A DNA stretch of 64,000 nucleotides from Phenylobacterium sp. Root1290 (GCF_001425305.1 NZ_LMEE01000001.1:1619863-1683862), one strand, 5' to 3'. Numbered from the stretch's first letter, positions 1 to 10,292 are shown. Notes: generated by a model not told the origin, from the letters alone. Numbers and translations are program-made.

Positions 1-597
1 CTGGGCCTGGAGACCTGCGCCACGCTGGGCATGCTGACCAAGGATCAGGCCCAGTCGCTGAAGGACGCGGGCCTGGACTACTACAACCACAACCTCGACA
101 CCGGTCCGGACTACTACGACAAGGTCGTCACCACCCGCACCTACCAGGACCGGCTCGACACCCTAGAGGCGGTGCGCTCGGTGGGGATGAGCACCTGCTG
201 CGGCGGCATCGTCGGCATGGGCGAGACGCGCACCGACCGCGCCGGCCTGCTGCACGCCCTGGCCACCCTACCCGAGCATCCGAACTCGCTGCCGATCAAC
301 GACCTGATGCCGATCCCCGGCACCCCGCTGGGCGACTCCAAGGCCGTCGACCCGCTGGAGTTCGTGCGCATGATCGCCGTCGCCCGCATCCTCTGCCCCA
401 AGACCGTAGTCCGGCTCTCGGCCGGCCGCGAGCACATGAGCCGCGAACTTCAGGCGCTCTGCTTCATGGCCGGCGCCAACTCGATGTTCATCGGCGGCCG
501 GCTGCTGACCACCGCCAACCCCGACAAGGACACCGACGCCGCCCTCATGGCCGACCTTGGCCTGCGGCCCATGACCATGGGCGAGAGGGCGAATTAA
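1..597 (+). CDS. bioB: Biotin synthase, C-terminal part (cut by window start)
   Basis: Radical SAM enzyme that inserts sulfur into dethiobiotin, the last step of biotin synthesis in the cytoplasm. The reading frame is open from base 1, so about the first 150 residues, with the CxxxCxxC cluster motif, lie outside the window. Visible family signatures are [38 protein letters not shown] and [13 protein letters not shown], in the order expected for BioB, and the protein ends with the usual short tail after [12 protein letters not shown]. The next gene starts about 100 bases later on the same strand and has no obvious link to biotin. Confidence 0.97.
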   Translation: MGLETCATLGMLTKDQAQSLKDAGLDYYNHNLDTGPDYYDKVVTTRTYQDRLDTLEAVRSVGMSTCCGGIVGMGETRTDRAGLLHALATLPEHPNSLPINDLMPIPGTPLGDSKAVDPLEFVRMIAVARILCPKTVVRLSAGREHMSRELQALCFMAGANSMFIGGRLLTTANPDKDTDAALMADLGLRPMTMGERAN

Positions 598-664
598 TCG
601 GGGACGTTTGTCGGCTGCTGACAACTCCCTGCGTCCTTCGGGCTAGCTGGAGCGTTGCGGCCCG

Positions 665-692
665 CCTATCTGGGTGACGCCGCCCAGATAGG
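665..692. promoter_or_regulatory. Perfect inverted repeat overlapping the ABC ATPase ribosome binding site
   Basis: CCTATCTGGG (665-674) and CCCAGATAGG (683-692) are perfect 10-base arms around an 8-base loop. The last bases of the right arm are the start of the AGGAG ribosome binding site (690-694) of the GTG start at 700. It could be a protein operator or an RNA hairpin that hides the ribosome binding site. The repeat is directly visible; its role is inference. Confidence 0.6.
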
Positions 693-699
693 AGCCCGC

Positions 700-1622
<923 letters not shown>

Positions 1623-1626
<4 letters not shown>

Positions 1627-2384
1627 ACCTGCACGCGATCAAGGCCATCTATTTCTTCGAACTCGCGCGCACCTGGCGCACGCTGATGCAGTCGATCGCC
1701 TCGCCGGTGATCTCCACCTCGCTCTATTTCATCGTCTTCGGGTCGGCGATCGGCTCGCGGATGGTCGAGATCGACGGGATCAGCTACGGCGCCTTCATCG
1801 TGCCCGGGCTGATCATGCTGTCGATCCTCACCGAGAGCATCATGAACGCCTCGTTCGGGATCTACATGCCGAAGTTCTCGGGCACGATCTACGAGGTGCT
1901 CTCGGCGCCGATCTCGGCCTTCGAGATCGTGGTCGGCTACGTCGGGGCGGCGGCCACCAAGTCGGTGATCCTGGGCCTGATCATCCTGGCCACGGCGCGA
2001 CTGTTCGTGGAGTTCAGCATCGCCCACCCGTTCTGGATGGTCGGCTTCCTGGTGCTGACCTCGATCGCCTTCAGCCTGCTCGGCTTCGTCATCGGGGTCT
2101 GGGCGGACGGCTGGGAGAAGCTGCAGATCGTGCCGATGATGATCGTCACGCCCCTGGCCTTCCTGGGGGGCAGTTTCTACTCGATCAGCATGCTTCCCGA
2201 GCTCTGGCAGAAGATCACGCTGTTCAATCCGGTGGTCTATCTGATCTCCGGCTTCCGCTGGAGCTTCTACGGAATCTCCGATGTCGATGTGGGCATCAGC
2301 CTGGCCGCGACCTTCGGCTTCGTGCTGATCTGCCTGGGTGCGATCTGGGCTATCTTCCGTACGGGCTACAAGCTGAAGACCTGA
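1623..2384 (+). CDS. ABC-2 type exporter, permease subunit
   Basis: Membrane partner of the preceding ATPase, 253 residues. The start at 1623 overlaps the ATPase stop. Hydrophobic segments are visible near residues 25-45, 55-75, 100-125, 135-160, 165-190 and 220-245, the six-helix plan of ABC-2 permeases. The stretch [16 protein letters not shown] before the last loop matches the conserved ABC-2 region of the YadH/NodJ/DrrB group. The protein would form a dimer with two ATPase copies in the inner membrane. Nothing nearby identifies the cargo. Confidence 0.92.
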
Positions 2385-2581
2385 TCCAAGGCTAAGCTTT
2401 AAGTATATTGCACCCGCGACCGCAACTATTGCGGGCGTGCCGAAAGCGTGTACAGAGAACGTCGTTCTTTTAACTGTCGGACTGAGTCCGCACAGCGCGG
2501 GGCCTGTCAGGGGGATCGGGTGAAGCTTGAGGTACGCCTCGCGCTGAGCTGCCTACGATCCGTCCTCTCGGGAGATATCGT

Positions 2582-3766
2582 GTGAGCAACCTCGTTCAGA
2601 CTGTGATCGGCGCGCTGTCGCCGGACATGATCGGCAAGCTTTCCAGCGTACTTGGCGAGTCCTCCGGCTCCGTGAGCAAGGGCGTCTCGGCGGCGACGCC
2701 GGCCCTGCTGGCGGCCGCCCTTCAGCAAAGCTCGACCACCAGCGGCGCCAACGGTCTCCTGAGCCTGATCAGCCAGGCCACCGGCGGCGGCAACCCGCTG
2801 GATCGCCTGCCGGCGCTGCTCGGCGACGACACCGCCCGCGCGGGGCTCCTCAGCCAGGGCAAGACGCTGTCCGACAGCCTGCTGGGGCCCAGCGGCGGCA
2901 GCGTTTCGAACAGCCTGGCGAGCTTCGCGGGGCTCAAGGGCGGGGCGGCGACGCAAATCCTCTCCCTGGCGGCGCCCCTGGTGCTGGGCGCGATCGCCAA
3001 GGCGCTGGGCGGAGCGCCCACCGCCACGGGCGTGCAGGCGCTGCTATCGGATCAGCGGGCGAGCATCCTCGGCGCCTTGCCGCCTGGCCTGGGCTCGTTG
3101 TTCGGTCTTGGCGGCGCGGCCCAGACCGCGCGGGCGGCCGGGACCACGGCGGCGGCCAGCGGCGGCGGGATCATGAAGTTCCTGCCCTGGCTGATCGCAG
3201 CGGCGGTCGTGCTGGCGCTGATCTTCGGCCTGCGCAATTGCGGATCGAAGCAGGTGGAGGCGCCGCCTCCGACCGCGGCGGTGACGCCGGCGCCCGCGCC
3301 GGTCACGCCTGTCGCGCCAGTGGCCGAGACGCTGACCCTGCCAGGCGGAACGACGATTTCGGTGGCGCCCGGGACGATCGGTTTCGGGGTCGCCAAGTTC
3401 CTGGATTCCAGCGACCCGGCCCCGAAGACCTTCGTGTTCGACAACCTGAACTACGACACCGCTTCCAACGCCCTGACCCCGGAAAGCAAGCCGACGGTCG
3501 ATACGCTGGTCGCCATCCTCAAGGCCTATCCGAACGTGCGGGGCCGGGTGGTCGGCTACACCGACAACCAGGGCGACCCGGCGGCGAACAAGACCTTGTC
3601 CGACGGACGCGCCGCGACGGTGAAGAAGGAGCTGGTGGTGCTGGGCATCGCCGCCGACCGTATCGAGACGGCGGGCATGGGCGAGGCCGATCCGATCGCC
3701 GACAACGCGACCGAAGAGGGCCGCGCCAAGAACCGGCGGACCGAACTGATCATCGTCCGGAAGTAG
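2582..3766 (+). CDS. DUF937 - transmembrane - OmpA domain envelope protein
   Basis: A 394-residue protein with three parts. Residues about 5-175 are glycine, serine and leucine rich and resemble DUF937/YidB-type domains (for example LLSLISQATGGGNPLDRLPALLG). A single membrane helix follows at about 199-217 (FLPWLIAAAVVLALIFGL). After a proline and alanine rich linker, residues about 280-394 form an OmpA C-terminal domain, with the peptidoglycan-binding signature RVVGYTDNQGD...LSDGRAATVKKELV...NRRTELIIV. It therefore probably sits in the inner membrane with the OmpA domain gripping the cell wall. The GTG start at 2582 follows a GGGAG box. It is a single gene unit. Confidence 0.82.
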   Translation: MSNLVQTVIGALSPDMIGKLSSVLGESSGSVSKGVSAATPALLAAALQQSSTTSGANGLLSLISQATGGGNPLDRLPALLGDDTARAGLLSQGKTLSDSLLGPSGGSVSNSLASFAGLKGGAATQILSLAAPLVLGAIAKALGGAPTATGVQALLSDQRASILGALPPGLGSLFGLGGAAQTARAAGTTAAASGGGIMKFLPWLIAAAVVLALIFGLRNCGSKQVEAPPPTAAVTPAPAPVTPVAPVAETLTLPGGTTISVAPGTIGFGVAKFLDSSDPAPKTFVFDNLNYDTASNALTPESKPTVDTLVAILKAYPNVRGRVVGYTDNQGDPAANKTLSDGRAATVKKELVVLGIAADRIETAGMGEADPIADNATEEGRAKNRRTELIIVRK

Positions 3767-3785
3767 CCTGGGCTGGTAGGAGAGG

Positions 3786-3815
3786 GAGGCGGTCCGCGGC
3801 GACGCGGGCCGTCTC
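3786..3815. terminator. Bidirectional hairpin between convergent genes
   Basis: A 13-pair stem (3786-3798 with 3803-3815, two G-U pairs) closed by a GCGA tetraloop lies between the OmpA-domain gene and ptsH, which converge here. There is only a weak T-rich stretch (3812-3822) on the plus side. A bidirectional terminator is the simplest reading. Confidence 0.6.
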
Positions 3816-4087
3816 TATTCGTCTTCGTCGAAGCGGGCGGCGACGAGCGCGGCGAGGGCCTCGACCGCCGGCGCGGCTTCCTTGCCCTCGGCCAGGATGT
3901 CGATGCAGCAGCCGGGGCCGGCGGCCAGCATCATCAGGCCCATGATCGACCGGGCGTCGACGCTGGCGCCGTCCTTGGCGACCTTGACCTCGGCGTCGAA
4001 GGTCGCCGCCAGTTTCACGAACTTCGCAGAGGCGCGCGCGTGCAGGCCCCGCTTGTTGATGATCTCGACGGTCCTGGCCTGGCTCAT
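3815..4087 (-). CDS. ptsH: Phosphocarrier protein HPr
   Basis: Small phosphocarrier of the phosphotransferase system, here of the regulatory alphaproteobacterial type. Taken from the ATG at 4087 it is 90 residues, the normal HPr length. The phosphorylated histidine is His16 in NKRGLHARASAKF, and the regulatory serine is Ser47 in DARSIMGLMMLAA, the site used by HPr kinase, whose gene lies 400 bases upstream in the same operon. The start overlaps the stop of the EIIA gene by four bases. No sugar permease is present, which suggests a regulatory cascade rather than sugar uptake. Confidence 0.96.
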   Translation of the reverse strand: MSQARTVEIINKRGLHARASAKFVKLAATFDAEVKVAKDGASVDARSIMGLMMLAAGPGCCIDILAEGKEAAPAVEALAALVAARFDEDE

Positions 4088-4488
4088 TTTTCGCCGGCCA
4101 GCACGTAGGAGGCCACGGAGATGTACTTGCGGCCGGCCTCCTGGGCGCAGGCGACGCAATCTTCCAGCGACTGGCGGGTGCGGACCGAGGCCAGCTTGAT
4201 CAGCATGGGCAGGTTCAGCCCCGCGATGACCTCGGCCTTGGTCTGCTCCATCACCGAGATGGCGAGGTTCGACGGCGTACCGCCGAACATGTCGGTCAGC
4301 AGTATGACTCCGGAACCGGAGTTGACGGCCTCGCAGGCCGCCAGGATGTCCTTGCGGCGCTTTTCCATATCGTCTTCCGGCCCGATGCAGATGGACGCGA
4401 CCGCAGCTTGCGGCCCCACCACATGCTCCATGGCGAAGACGAACTCCTCGGCCAGCCGCCCGTGCGTAACGATCACGAGCCCGATCAT
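4084..4488 (-). CDS. PTS mannose-family EIIA protein
   Basis: A 134-residue IIA domain of the mannose PTS family, which takes a phosphoryl group from HPr. The phosphorylated histidine is His9 in IGLVIVTHGRLAEEF. Other family signatures are LTDMFGGTPSNLA and NLPMLIKLA. The ATG at 4488 follows GAGAG; longer frames upstream lack family similarity. There is no IIB, IIC or IID partner in the window, so a regulatory role with HPr, HprK and ChvG/ChvI is likely. The stop overlaps the ptsH start (ATGA). Confidence 0.94.
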   Translation of the reverse strand: MIGLVIVTHGRLAEEFVFAMEHVVGPQAAVASICIGPEDDMEKRRKDILAACEAVNSGSGVILLTDMFGGTPSNLAISVMEQTKAEVIAGLNLPMLIKLASVRTRQSLEDCVACAQEAGRKYISVASYVLAGEK

Positions 4489-4498
4489 GCCAACTCTC

Positions 4499-4984
4499 TC
4501 AACGGGAATCCCCACCCGGCCGCGGCGATACGCCGGCCGCGAGGGCGCCTTGATACGCCTCTTCCGCCCAAGCTCCAAGATGTTGCAGTGCGCGACGAAG
4601 CTTCGCGGGCGCCGAAGACTCTAGCGCCTGAAGTGAAATCACCGGGATACTCAACCCGACGTAATCCTTGAAAGCCTGCTCGGGCATGCGCTCATGCTGC
4701 TCGCAGCGCACCGCCAAGGCAATGCGGCAAAAGGCGAGAGCCGGCTCGCGGCACACGCCGACGCCGCGCGCCTCGATCAGGCCCGACAGGGTTTCGGGAG
4801 CGCGACCGTAAAGCGCACCCTCGCAGGTCCAGAGCACCACCCGGTCGTCGGCCACCAGGCGAAAGCCCTGGTCGATGGCCCGCAGCGCAAGGTCGCTCTT
4901 GCCGCTGCCCGACGGGCCTTCGATCAGCACGCCCTGCCAGATCCCATCGATGTAGGCGGCCACCAGTCCGGCGTGGGCGATCAT
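4499..4984 (-). CDS. hprK: HPr kinase/phosphorylase, short alphaproteobacterial form
   Basis: A 161-residue protein matching only the C-terminal catalytic half of Gram-positive HprK, as is usual in alphaproteobacteria. The P-loop GPSGSGKSD lies at 23-31, followed by LVADDRV and the RGVGV segment typical of the HprK catalytic core. It would phosphorylate HPr on Ser47. The start overlaps the chvG stop by four bases, and the EIIA gene follows ten bases after its own stop, so chvI, chvG, hprK, EIIA and ptsH read as one transcript. Confidence 0.93.
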   Translation of the reverse strand: MIAHAGLVAAYIDGIWQGVLIEGPSGSGKSDLALRAIDQGFRLVADDRVVLWTCEGALYGRAPETLSGLIEARGVGVCREPALAFCRIALAVRCEQHERMPEQAFKDYVGLSIPVISLQALESSAPAKLRRALQHLGAWAEEAYQGALAAGVSPRPGGDSR

Positions 4985-6612
4985 CGCCGGGCCTCGGGAA
5001 GGGTGACGGTGAAGCGCGCGCCCAGGACTTCGCCGTCTGGGCCCAGCCGGTTCTCGGCGCGGATCGATCCGCCCTGGGCCGCGGCGATCTGGCGGGCGAT
5101 GGACAGGCCAAGCCCGGAATTGCCGCCGAACGCCGCGCCCTTGGGCCGCGAGGTGTAGAACCGCTCGAAGATCGTCTCGAGATTGTCGGGCGGAATGCCG
5201 GGGCCGTCGTCGTCGACGGTCAGCTGCGCCTGGCCGCGGCCGCGTTCGAGCCGGACCCGCACTTCGCCGCCCTTGGCGCTGAACGAGCGGGCGTTGTCGA
5301 TCAGGTTGCGCAGCAGCTGGCCGAGCGGCCCCTCGCGCCCCGAGACCATGATCGGCTCCAGCGTGTCGGGCGCGTCGTAGCGGACGTCCACGTCGCCGGG
5401 CTTGGCGGTGTCCTGGTAGAGCTGGGTGACTTCGGCGATCAGGCGGCCGAGATCCATCGACCGCAGGTCCTCGCGCGACAGCTCGGCGTCGAGGCGCGAG
5501 GCGTTCGAAATGTCGGTGACCAGCCGGTCCAGCCGCTTGATGTCGTTGTTGAGGATCGCCATCAGCCGGTCGCGTGCGGCCGGATCCTTGACGAGGTCCA
5601 GGGTCTCCACCGCCGACCGCAGCGAGGTCAGCGGGTTCTTGATCTCGTGCGCGACGTCGGCGGCGAACCGCTCGATGGCGTCCATCCGCTCGGACAGCGC
5701 GTCGGTCATATCCTCGAGCGAGCGCGTCAGGTCGCCCAGCTCGTCGTCGCGCTTGGCCAGCTGCGGCAGCGAGATCGACCGCGCCCGCGACAGGCGCACC
5801 CGGTCGGCGGCGCGGGCCAGCATCCGCACCGGCTGGGCGATCAGGCTGTTGAGCAGCAGTGAGGAGACCAAGGTCACGAAGATCGCGATGAGGATGAACG
5901 GCGCCAACGCCTGGCGCTCGGCGCGGATGATCTCGTCGACGTCGCTGGCCTCAAGGGTGAGCACCCCGAGTACGGCCTGCACATGCTGGATCGGGATCGA
6001 GACCGAGACGACGCGCTCGCCGTCCTCGGCCGTGCGCATGCCGGCCCAGTGGACGCCGCGCAGGGCCTGGCCGACCTCCATCATCAGCGCCCGCTGGGCG
6101 GCCGGGGCGGGCGGCGGCGGCGGGCGGCCGAGCTTGAGATCGAGGGCGAGTCCCCCCTGGTCGCTGCGCGGGCGGGCGGGCGGCAGCACCTTCCACTCCA
6201 CGCGGTCGGCCACCCAATAGCTGTCGGCGATCAGGTGGCCCTCGGCATCGAACAGCCGCGCGCGTTGCGAGCGCGGGTTGGACAGCATCTGCAGGATCTC
6301 GCTGGCCGCCTGGGCGTCCAGCTCCGGGGTCGGTTCGCCGACGGTGGCGGCGCGGTTGATGACGTTGACGATCAGCTCGCCCTGGGTGGTCAGGCTGTCG
6401 ATCCGCGCCCCGACCAGGCCGCGCCGAAGTTCGTTCAGCAGCAGCGACCCGGCGATGATGATCGCCAGGCCGAGCACGTTGAGCAGGATGATGAAGCGCC
6501 CCAGGCGCGAGCCTGGCAGCCAACTGAAGAACGAAGGTCCGGACGGCGGCGGTCGCCGCTTGCGGGCCGTCGGCTTCGGGTCAGGCTTCGCGGTATCTGT
6601 ATCCGACGCCAT
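4981..6612 (-). CDS. chvG: Sensor histidine kinase ChvG
   Basis: Inner-membrane kinase of the ChvG/ChvI envelope and acid stress system. Read from the ATG at 6612 it is 543 residues. A proline and arginine rich N-terminus is followed by a first membrane helix (about 39-60), a periplasmic sensor region (61-237), a second helix (238-258), a HAMP linker and a HisKA domain with the phosphorylated His322 in [12 protein letters not shown]. The ATPase domain shows [21 protein letters not shown] and [14 protein letters not shown]. The start lies 32 bases inside chvI, so the two are coupled; a slightly later start cannot be excluded. Confidence 0.94.
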   Translation of the reverse strand: MASDTDTAKPDPKPTARKRRPPPSGPSFFSWLPGSRLGRFIILLNVLGLAIIIAGSLLLNELRRGLVGARIDSLTTQGELIVNVINRAATVGEPTPELDAQAASEILQMLSNPRSQRARLFDAEGHLIADSYWVADRVEWKVLPPARPRSDQGGLALDLKLGRPPPPPAPAAQRALMMEVGQALRGVHWAGMRTAEDGERVVSVSIPIQHVQAVLGVLTLEASDVDEIIRAERQALAPFILIAIFVTLVSSLLLNSLIAQPVRMLARAADRVRLSRARSISLPQLAKRDDELGDLTRSLEDMTDALSERMDAIERFAADVAHEIKNPLTSLRSAVETLDLVKDPAARDRLMAILNNDIKRLDRLVTDISNASRLDAELSREDLRSMDLGRLIAEVTQLYQDTAKPGDVDVRYDAPDTLEPIMVSGREGPLGQLLRNLIDNARSFSAKGGEVRVRLERGRGQAQLTVDDDGPGIPPDNLETIFERFYTSRPKGAAFGGNSGLGLSIARQIAAAQGGSIRAENRLGPDGEVLGARFTVTLPEARR

Positions 6613-7303
6613 AAAGGGTTTCGATCGCGTCGAACTCGGGGTCGACCTCGCGGAACTTCTTCCGCATGCGCTTGATGTGGCTGTCGATGGTGCGGTCGTC
6701 GACATAGACCTGATCGTCGTAGGCCGCGTCCATCAGGTTGTCGCGGCTCTTCACGAATCCGGGGCGCTGCGCCAGCGACTGCAGGAGCAGGAATTCGGTC
6801 ACCGTCAGCTTCACCGGCCGGCCGTCCCACAGGCAGTCGTGGCGGGCCGGGTCGAGGGTGAGCTTGCCGCGCTTCAGCGCGCGTGAGGCCGCGTCGCCGT
6901 TGGCCGCGCCAGCGGCGGCGGGCGCCGGCTCCTCGCCTTCGATGCCGGCCCGGCGCAGCACCGCCTTGACCCGCTCGATGAGCAGGCGCTGGCTGAACGG
7001 CTTGTGCATGTAGTCGTCGGCGCCGAGGTTGAAGCCGAGGATCTCGTCGATCTCCTCGTCCTTGGAGGTGAGGATGATCACCGGCAGGTCGGAGGTGCGC
7101 CGCAGCCGGCGCAGCACTTCCATGCCGTCCATGCGCGGCATCTTGACGTCGAGGATCGCCAGGTCCGGGGGCTCGTTCTCGAGGGCCGCCAGACCCGCGG
7201 CGCCGTCGAAATAGGCCTTCACCTCGTGCCCGTGGCTTTCGAGGGCGAGGCTGACCGACGTGACGATGTTTTCGTCGTCGTCCACCAGGGTGATCTTGGC
7301 CAT
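6581..7303 (-). CDS. chvI: Response regulator ChvI
   Basis: DNA-binding partner of ChvG, 240 residues. The receiver domain (1-120) has the acidic pocket LVDDDEN, phosphorylated Asp52 in [13 protein letters not shown], and LTSKDEE and HKPF. A short alanine-rich linker (about 124-140) leads to an OmpR-type winged helix (143-240) with [14 protein letters not shown], the recognition helix, and a TLYGVGYRY end. It heads the chvI-chvG-hprK-EIIA-ptsH run. In many relatives pckA lies divergently upstream; here that place is taken by an uncharacterised gene. Confidence 0.95.
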   Translation of the reverse strand: MAKITLVDDDENIVTSVSLALESHGHEVKAYFDGAAGLAALENEPPDLAILDVKMPRMDGMEVLRRLRRTSDLPVIILTSKDEEIDEILGFNLGADDYMHKPFSQRLLIERVKAVLRRAGIEGEEPAPAAAGAANGDAASRALKRGKLTLDPARHDCLWDGRPVKLTVTEFLLLQSLAQRPGFVKSRDNLMDAAYDDQVYVDDRTIDSHIKRMRKKFREVDPEFDAIETLYGVGYRYREA

Positions 7304-7532
7304 AGGTCTCGTTCGTATCCTTCAGCGAAGCTTGGCAAGCTAATGGCGCGCCAGCGTGTCCTCAATGGGGCGCCGCGCCGTTCGCGGCGCGCCGTGATCG
7401 GGGAAGCCGGCGGAGGGCCGTCAGGTTCCATACGTAAAGCAGAGCGCTTTGCCCATGCGCGGCGCAAGCAATCCCTTGCGATAAAACGGTATTAAGCTTG
7501 TTGCGGCAGACTGGCGCTGAAGAGGAAGCGTC

Positions 7533-9254
7533 GTGTCGGGCCAGCAAGTCCATTTCGAAGTCTTCATCCGCCGCGCCCCGGGCGCGGCGTGGAAACTCGA
7601 CATGGCCACTGAAAACCGCTCGGCGGCGATCTCCAGCGCCGAAGAGTTGATGGCCGAGGGCCGCGTGGCCGCCGTCCGGGTGACCAAGGAGACGCTCGAC
7701 TCCGACACCCGCGAATTCCAGTCGATCACCATCCTCAGCCTGGGCGCGACGGAGGCGCCCAAGAAGAAGAAAGTCGTCGAGAACCAGGACCCGCTCTGCG
7801 TCAGTCCGCAGGATCTCTACACCGTCCATGCCCGTGAACGGATCGGCCGCTTGCTGGAGGGCTGGCTGGAGCGCAAGGGCGCGACGCCGTTCGAGCTGCT
7901 GCACCGTCCCGACCTGGTCGAGGAGCTGGAAGCCTCCGGCACCGATCTGCAGCATGCGATCCAGAAGGTCGCCATCCCGGAAGCGCAGGCTCGCGGCCTG
8001 ACCGTCCACGAGCTGATCCGCACCTTCTCCGGGCTGGTCGAGCGCGCCATCGACCGGCTGCTGAAGGACTTCCGCAAGGGCGGCATGCCCAACCTCGACA
8101 AGGAGGGTTTCGCGCGCGCCGCCGAGCGGGTCAGCCATGATCCGGAGCGCGCCTACCTGCTGGGGGCCGGCGTCGCCGCCTCCATCGCGCCGGCCAGGTC
8201 CTGGTCGGAGAAGGTTTCGCGCCTGCTCGACCTGGCCGACGCCGCGCCGGTCACCGGCCCGCCGCGCGGGCTGGCCCTGCAGACCGTCGAGCAGCCGCTG
8301 GCTGAAATCCTCGGGTCGAAGTCAGGCCTAGACAACATCATCGGCCAGGACCTGGACCTCGGCGGCCAGTTGGCGGCGATGACCCGTCTGGCCGCCTGCG
8401 AGACCGTCGACGCCCTGATCCGCGCCGAACCCTCGGTCGCCAAGATGATGCCGCCGCTGTCCGAAGCCGCGATGCGGCTCTCCAAGTGGCTGGCCGCCGA
8501 CGACTTCGCCAGCGTCCGCGTCGCCATCGCCAAGCGGGTGGTGCGCGAGCTGAACGGCCCGCGGCGCCTGCGCCCGTCGAACGCTGCCGGCGAGATCGAG
8601 GTCATGCGCGGCCTGGCCATGACGCTGACCGCGGCCGCGGCCGCTGGCGCGCTGCTCAATGTCGAGGACGTCCAGTCGGCCTTCGTCCAGCGCTCGCGGA
8701 TGCTGGTCACCAGTGACTTCGTCGAGGCCTATCTCGGCGGCGGCGAGCGCTCGGCGCGCGAGGAGATCGAGGCCCTGGTCTGGCTGGTGGAGAACGTCAT
8801 CGGGGGCGCCAACAAGCGCCAGGCCGGGCGCTATCTGTCGGCCGGCGTATCGGCGCTGCGGTTCGAGAAGGAATTCCGCTACGGCCCCGACACCGCGGCG
8901 GTGAAGCTGCAGAAGCTGGCGGCGCTGCAGCGCGCCGTGGCGCGCGGGGGTTTGGCCCAGGAGGACTACGCGCCCATCCAGGCCAAGATCGGCGATGTGG
9001 GGGGACTGGTGGAGGCCGACGCGCGGCTGATCGCGACCCTGGCCAAGACCCCGGCCCCGCCGGCGCAGAAACTGCTACTGCTGCTGAAGCTGGCGGCGGG
9101 TGAAACGGCGCCGGTCGGTCCGGCGGCGGACCGCGCGCGTCAGGAAGCGATGCGCCTGGTCCGGCAGGAGGACACCCGCGCCGAACTGGCGGCCAATCCC
9201 GAGCGGATGGATCAGGTGCGGAACCTCATCCACCAGCTCGGCATGGCGGCCTAG
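7533..9254 (+). CDS. Conserved-looking protein of unknown function, 573 residues
   Basis: I do not recognise a family. The GTG start at 7533 follows a good GAGGAAG box. The first 75 residues look like a small alpha/beta domain (HFEVFIRRAPGAAWKLDM... AISSAEELMAEGRVAAVRVTKETLD); the rest is alanine and leucine rich and probably helical throughout, with no signal peptide, membrane segment or nucleotide-binding motif. It is transcribed away from chvI across a 229-base gap that could hold promoters for both, and its stop is six bases from the asd stop. Codon use matches its neighbours. A cytoplasmic helical-repeat or adaptor protein is a guess. Confidence 0.85.
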   Translation: MSGQQVHFEVFIRRAPGAAWKLDMATENRSAAISSAEELMAEGRVAAVRVTKETLDSDTREFQSITILSLGATEAPKKKKVVENQDPLCVSPQDLYTVHARERIGRLLEGWLERKGATPFELLHRPDLVEELEASGTDLQHAIQKVAIPEAQARGLTVHELIRTFSGLVERAIDRLLKDFRKGGMPNLDKEGFARAAERVSHDPERAYLLGAGVAASIAPARSWSEKVSRLLDLADAAPVTGPPRGLALQTVEQPLAEILGSKSGLDNIIGQDLDLGGQLAAMTRLAACETVDALIRAEPSVAKMMPPLSEAAMRLSKWLAADDFASVRVAIAKRVVRELNGPRRLRPSNAAGEIEVMRGLAMTLTAAAAAGALLNVEDVQSAFVQRSRMLVTSDFVEAYLGGGERSAREEIEALVWLVENVIGGANKRQAGRYLSAGVSALRFEKEFRYGPDTAAVKLQKLAALQRAVARGGLAQEDYAPIQAKIGDVGGLVEADARLIATLAKTPAPPAQKLLLLLKLAAGETAPVGPAADRARQEAMRLVRQEDTRAELAANPERMDQVRNLIHQLGMAA

Positions 9255-9260
9255 TCAGCC

Positions 9261-10292
9261 TCAGGCGGCGGTCTTGCTCTTCAGCAGGCCGCGCTCGTGC
9301 AGCAACTCGGCGATCTGCACGGCATTGAGCGCCGCGCCCTTGCGCAGGTTGTCGGCCACGACCCACATGTTCAGGCCGTTCTCGACCGTCGGGTCCTTGC
9401 GGATGCGGCTGACGAAGACCGGGAACTCGCCCTGGGCTTCCTTCGGCGTGATGTAGCCCTTGTCGTTGCGCTGATCGATGACGATCAGGCCGGGGCTCTC
9501 GCGCAGCAGGTCGCGGGCCTCGTCTTCGTCCAGCGGATCGTGGAACTCGATGTTCACGCTCTCGGAGTGGCCGACCATCACCGGCACGCGGACGCAGGTG
9601 ACCGTCAGGGCGATCGACGGGTCGATCATCTTGTGGGTCTCGTGCCACATCTTGGCTTCTTCGTCGGTGTAGCCGTCGTCGTTGAACGACCCGATGAAGG
9701 GGATGACGTTGAAGGCGATCTGCTTGGGGAACTTCTTCGGCTCGGGCGCGCCGAGGACGAAGATGCCCTTGGTCTGGTCCCAGAGCTCGTCCATGCCTTC
9801 CTTGCCGGCGCCCGACACCGATTGGTAGGTCGAGACCACCACCCGCTTGATGCGCGCACGGTCATGCAGCGGCTTGAGCGCCACGACCAGCTGGGCGGTC
9901 GAGCAGTTCGGGTTGGCGATGATGTTCTTCTTGCTGGCGTAGGCGACGTCGTCCGGGTTCACCTCCGGCACAATCAGCGGCACGTCGGGGTCCATGCGCC
10001 AGGCGGACGAGTTGTCGATGACGATGGGGCCGGCGGCGCCGATCTTCGGCGCCCATTCCTTGGAGAACGTGCCCGAGACGCTCATCAGCACGACGTCGAC
10101 GGTCGAGAAGTCGAACTGCTCGACGTCCTCGCACTTGAGGATCTTGTCGCCGAACGAGACCTCGACGCCGATCGACTTGCGGCTGGCGATCGCGTGAATC
10201 TTGTCCACGGGGAAGTTCACTTCCTCCAGGATGTTCAGCATCTCGCGGCCCACATTGCCCGTGGCGCCGACCACGGCCACCCGATAGCCCAT
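9261..10292 (-). CDS. asd: Aspartate-semialdehyde dehydrogenase
   Basis: NADPH-dependent enzyme converting aspartyl phosphate to aspartate semialdehyde, the branch point to lysine, diaminopimelate, threonine and methionine. It is 343 residues, the normal length. The NADP-binding VVGATGNVGREML is at 7-19, the catalytic cysteine is Cys130 in NPNCST, and VSTYQSVSGAGKEGM follows. dapF, which also feeds the diaminopimelate path, is elsewhere in the window at 52.9 kb. The gene appears to be a single unit, convergent with the gene to its left. Confidence 0.97.
   Translation of the reverse strand: MGYRVAVVGATGNVGREMLNILEEVNFPVDKIHAIASRKSIGVEVSFGDKILKCEDVEQFDFSTVDVVLMSVSGTFSKEWAPKIGAAGPIVIDNSSAWRMDPDVPLIVPEVNPDDVAYASKKNIIANPNCSTAQLVVALKPLHDRARIKRVVVSTYQSVSGAGKEGMDELWDQTKGIFVLGAPEPKKFPKQIAFNVIPFIGSFNDDGYTDEEAKMWHETHKMIDPSIALTVTCVRVPVMVGHSESVNIEFHDPLDEDEARDLLRESPGLIVIDQRNDKGYITPKEAQGEFPVFVSRIRKDPTVENGLNMWVVADNLRKGAALNAVQIAELLHERGLLKSKTAA

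Noticed and set aside
2456..2472. AGAAC-GTC-GTTCT followed by T as a terminator or SOS box
   Set aside because: The stem is only five pairs and the sequence does not match the alphaproteobacterial LexA pattern GTTC-N7-GTTC.
3238..3945. Arg/Gly-rich frame overlapping the OmpA-domain gene end
   Set aside because: Out-of-frame reading of the OmpA region in a GC-rich genome, no start signal.
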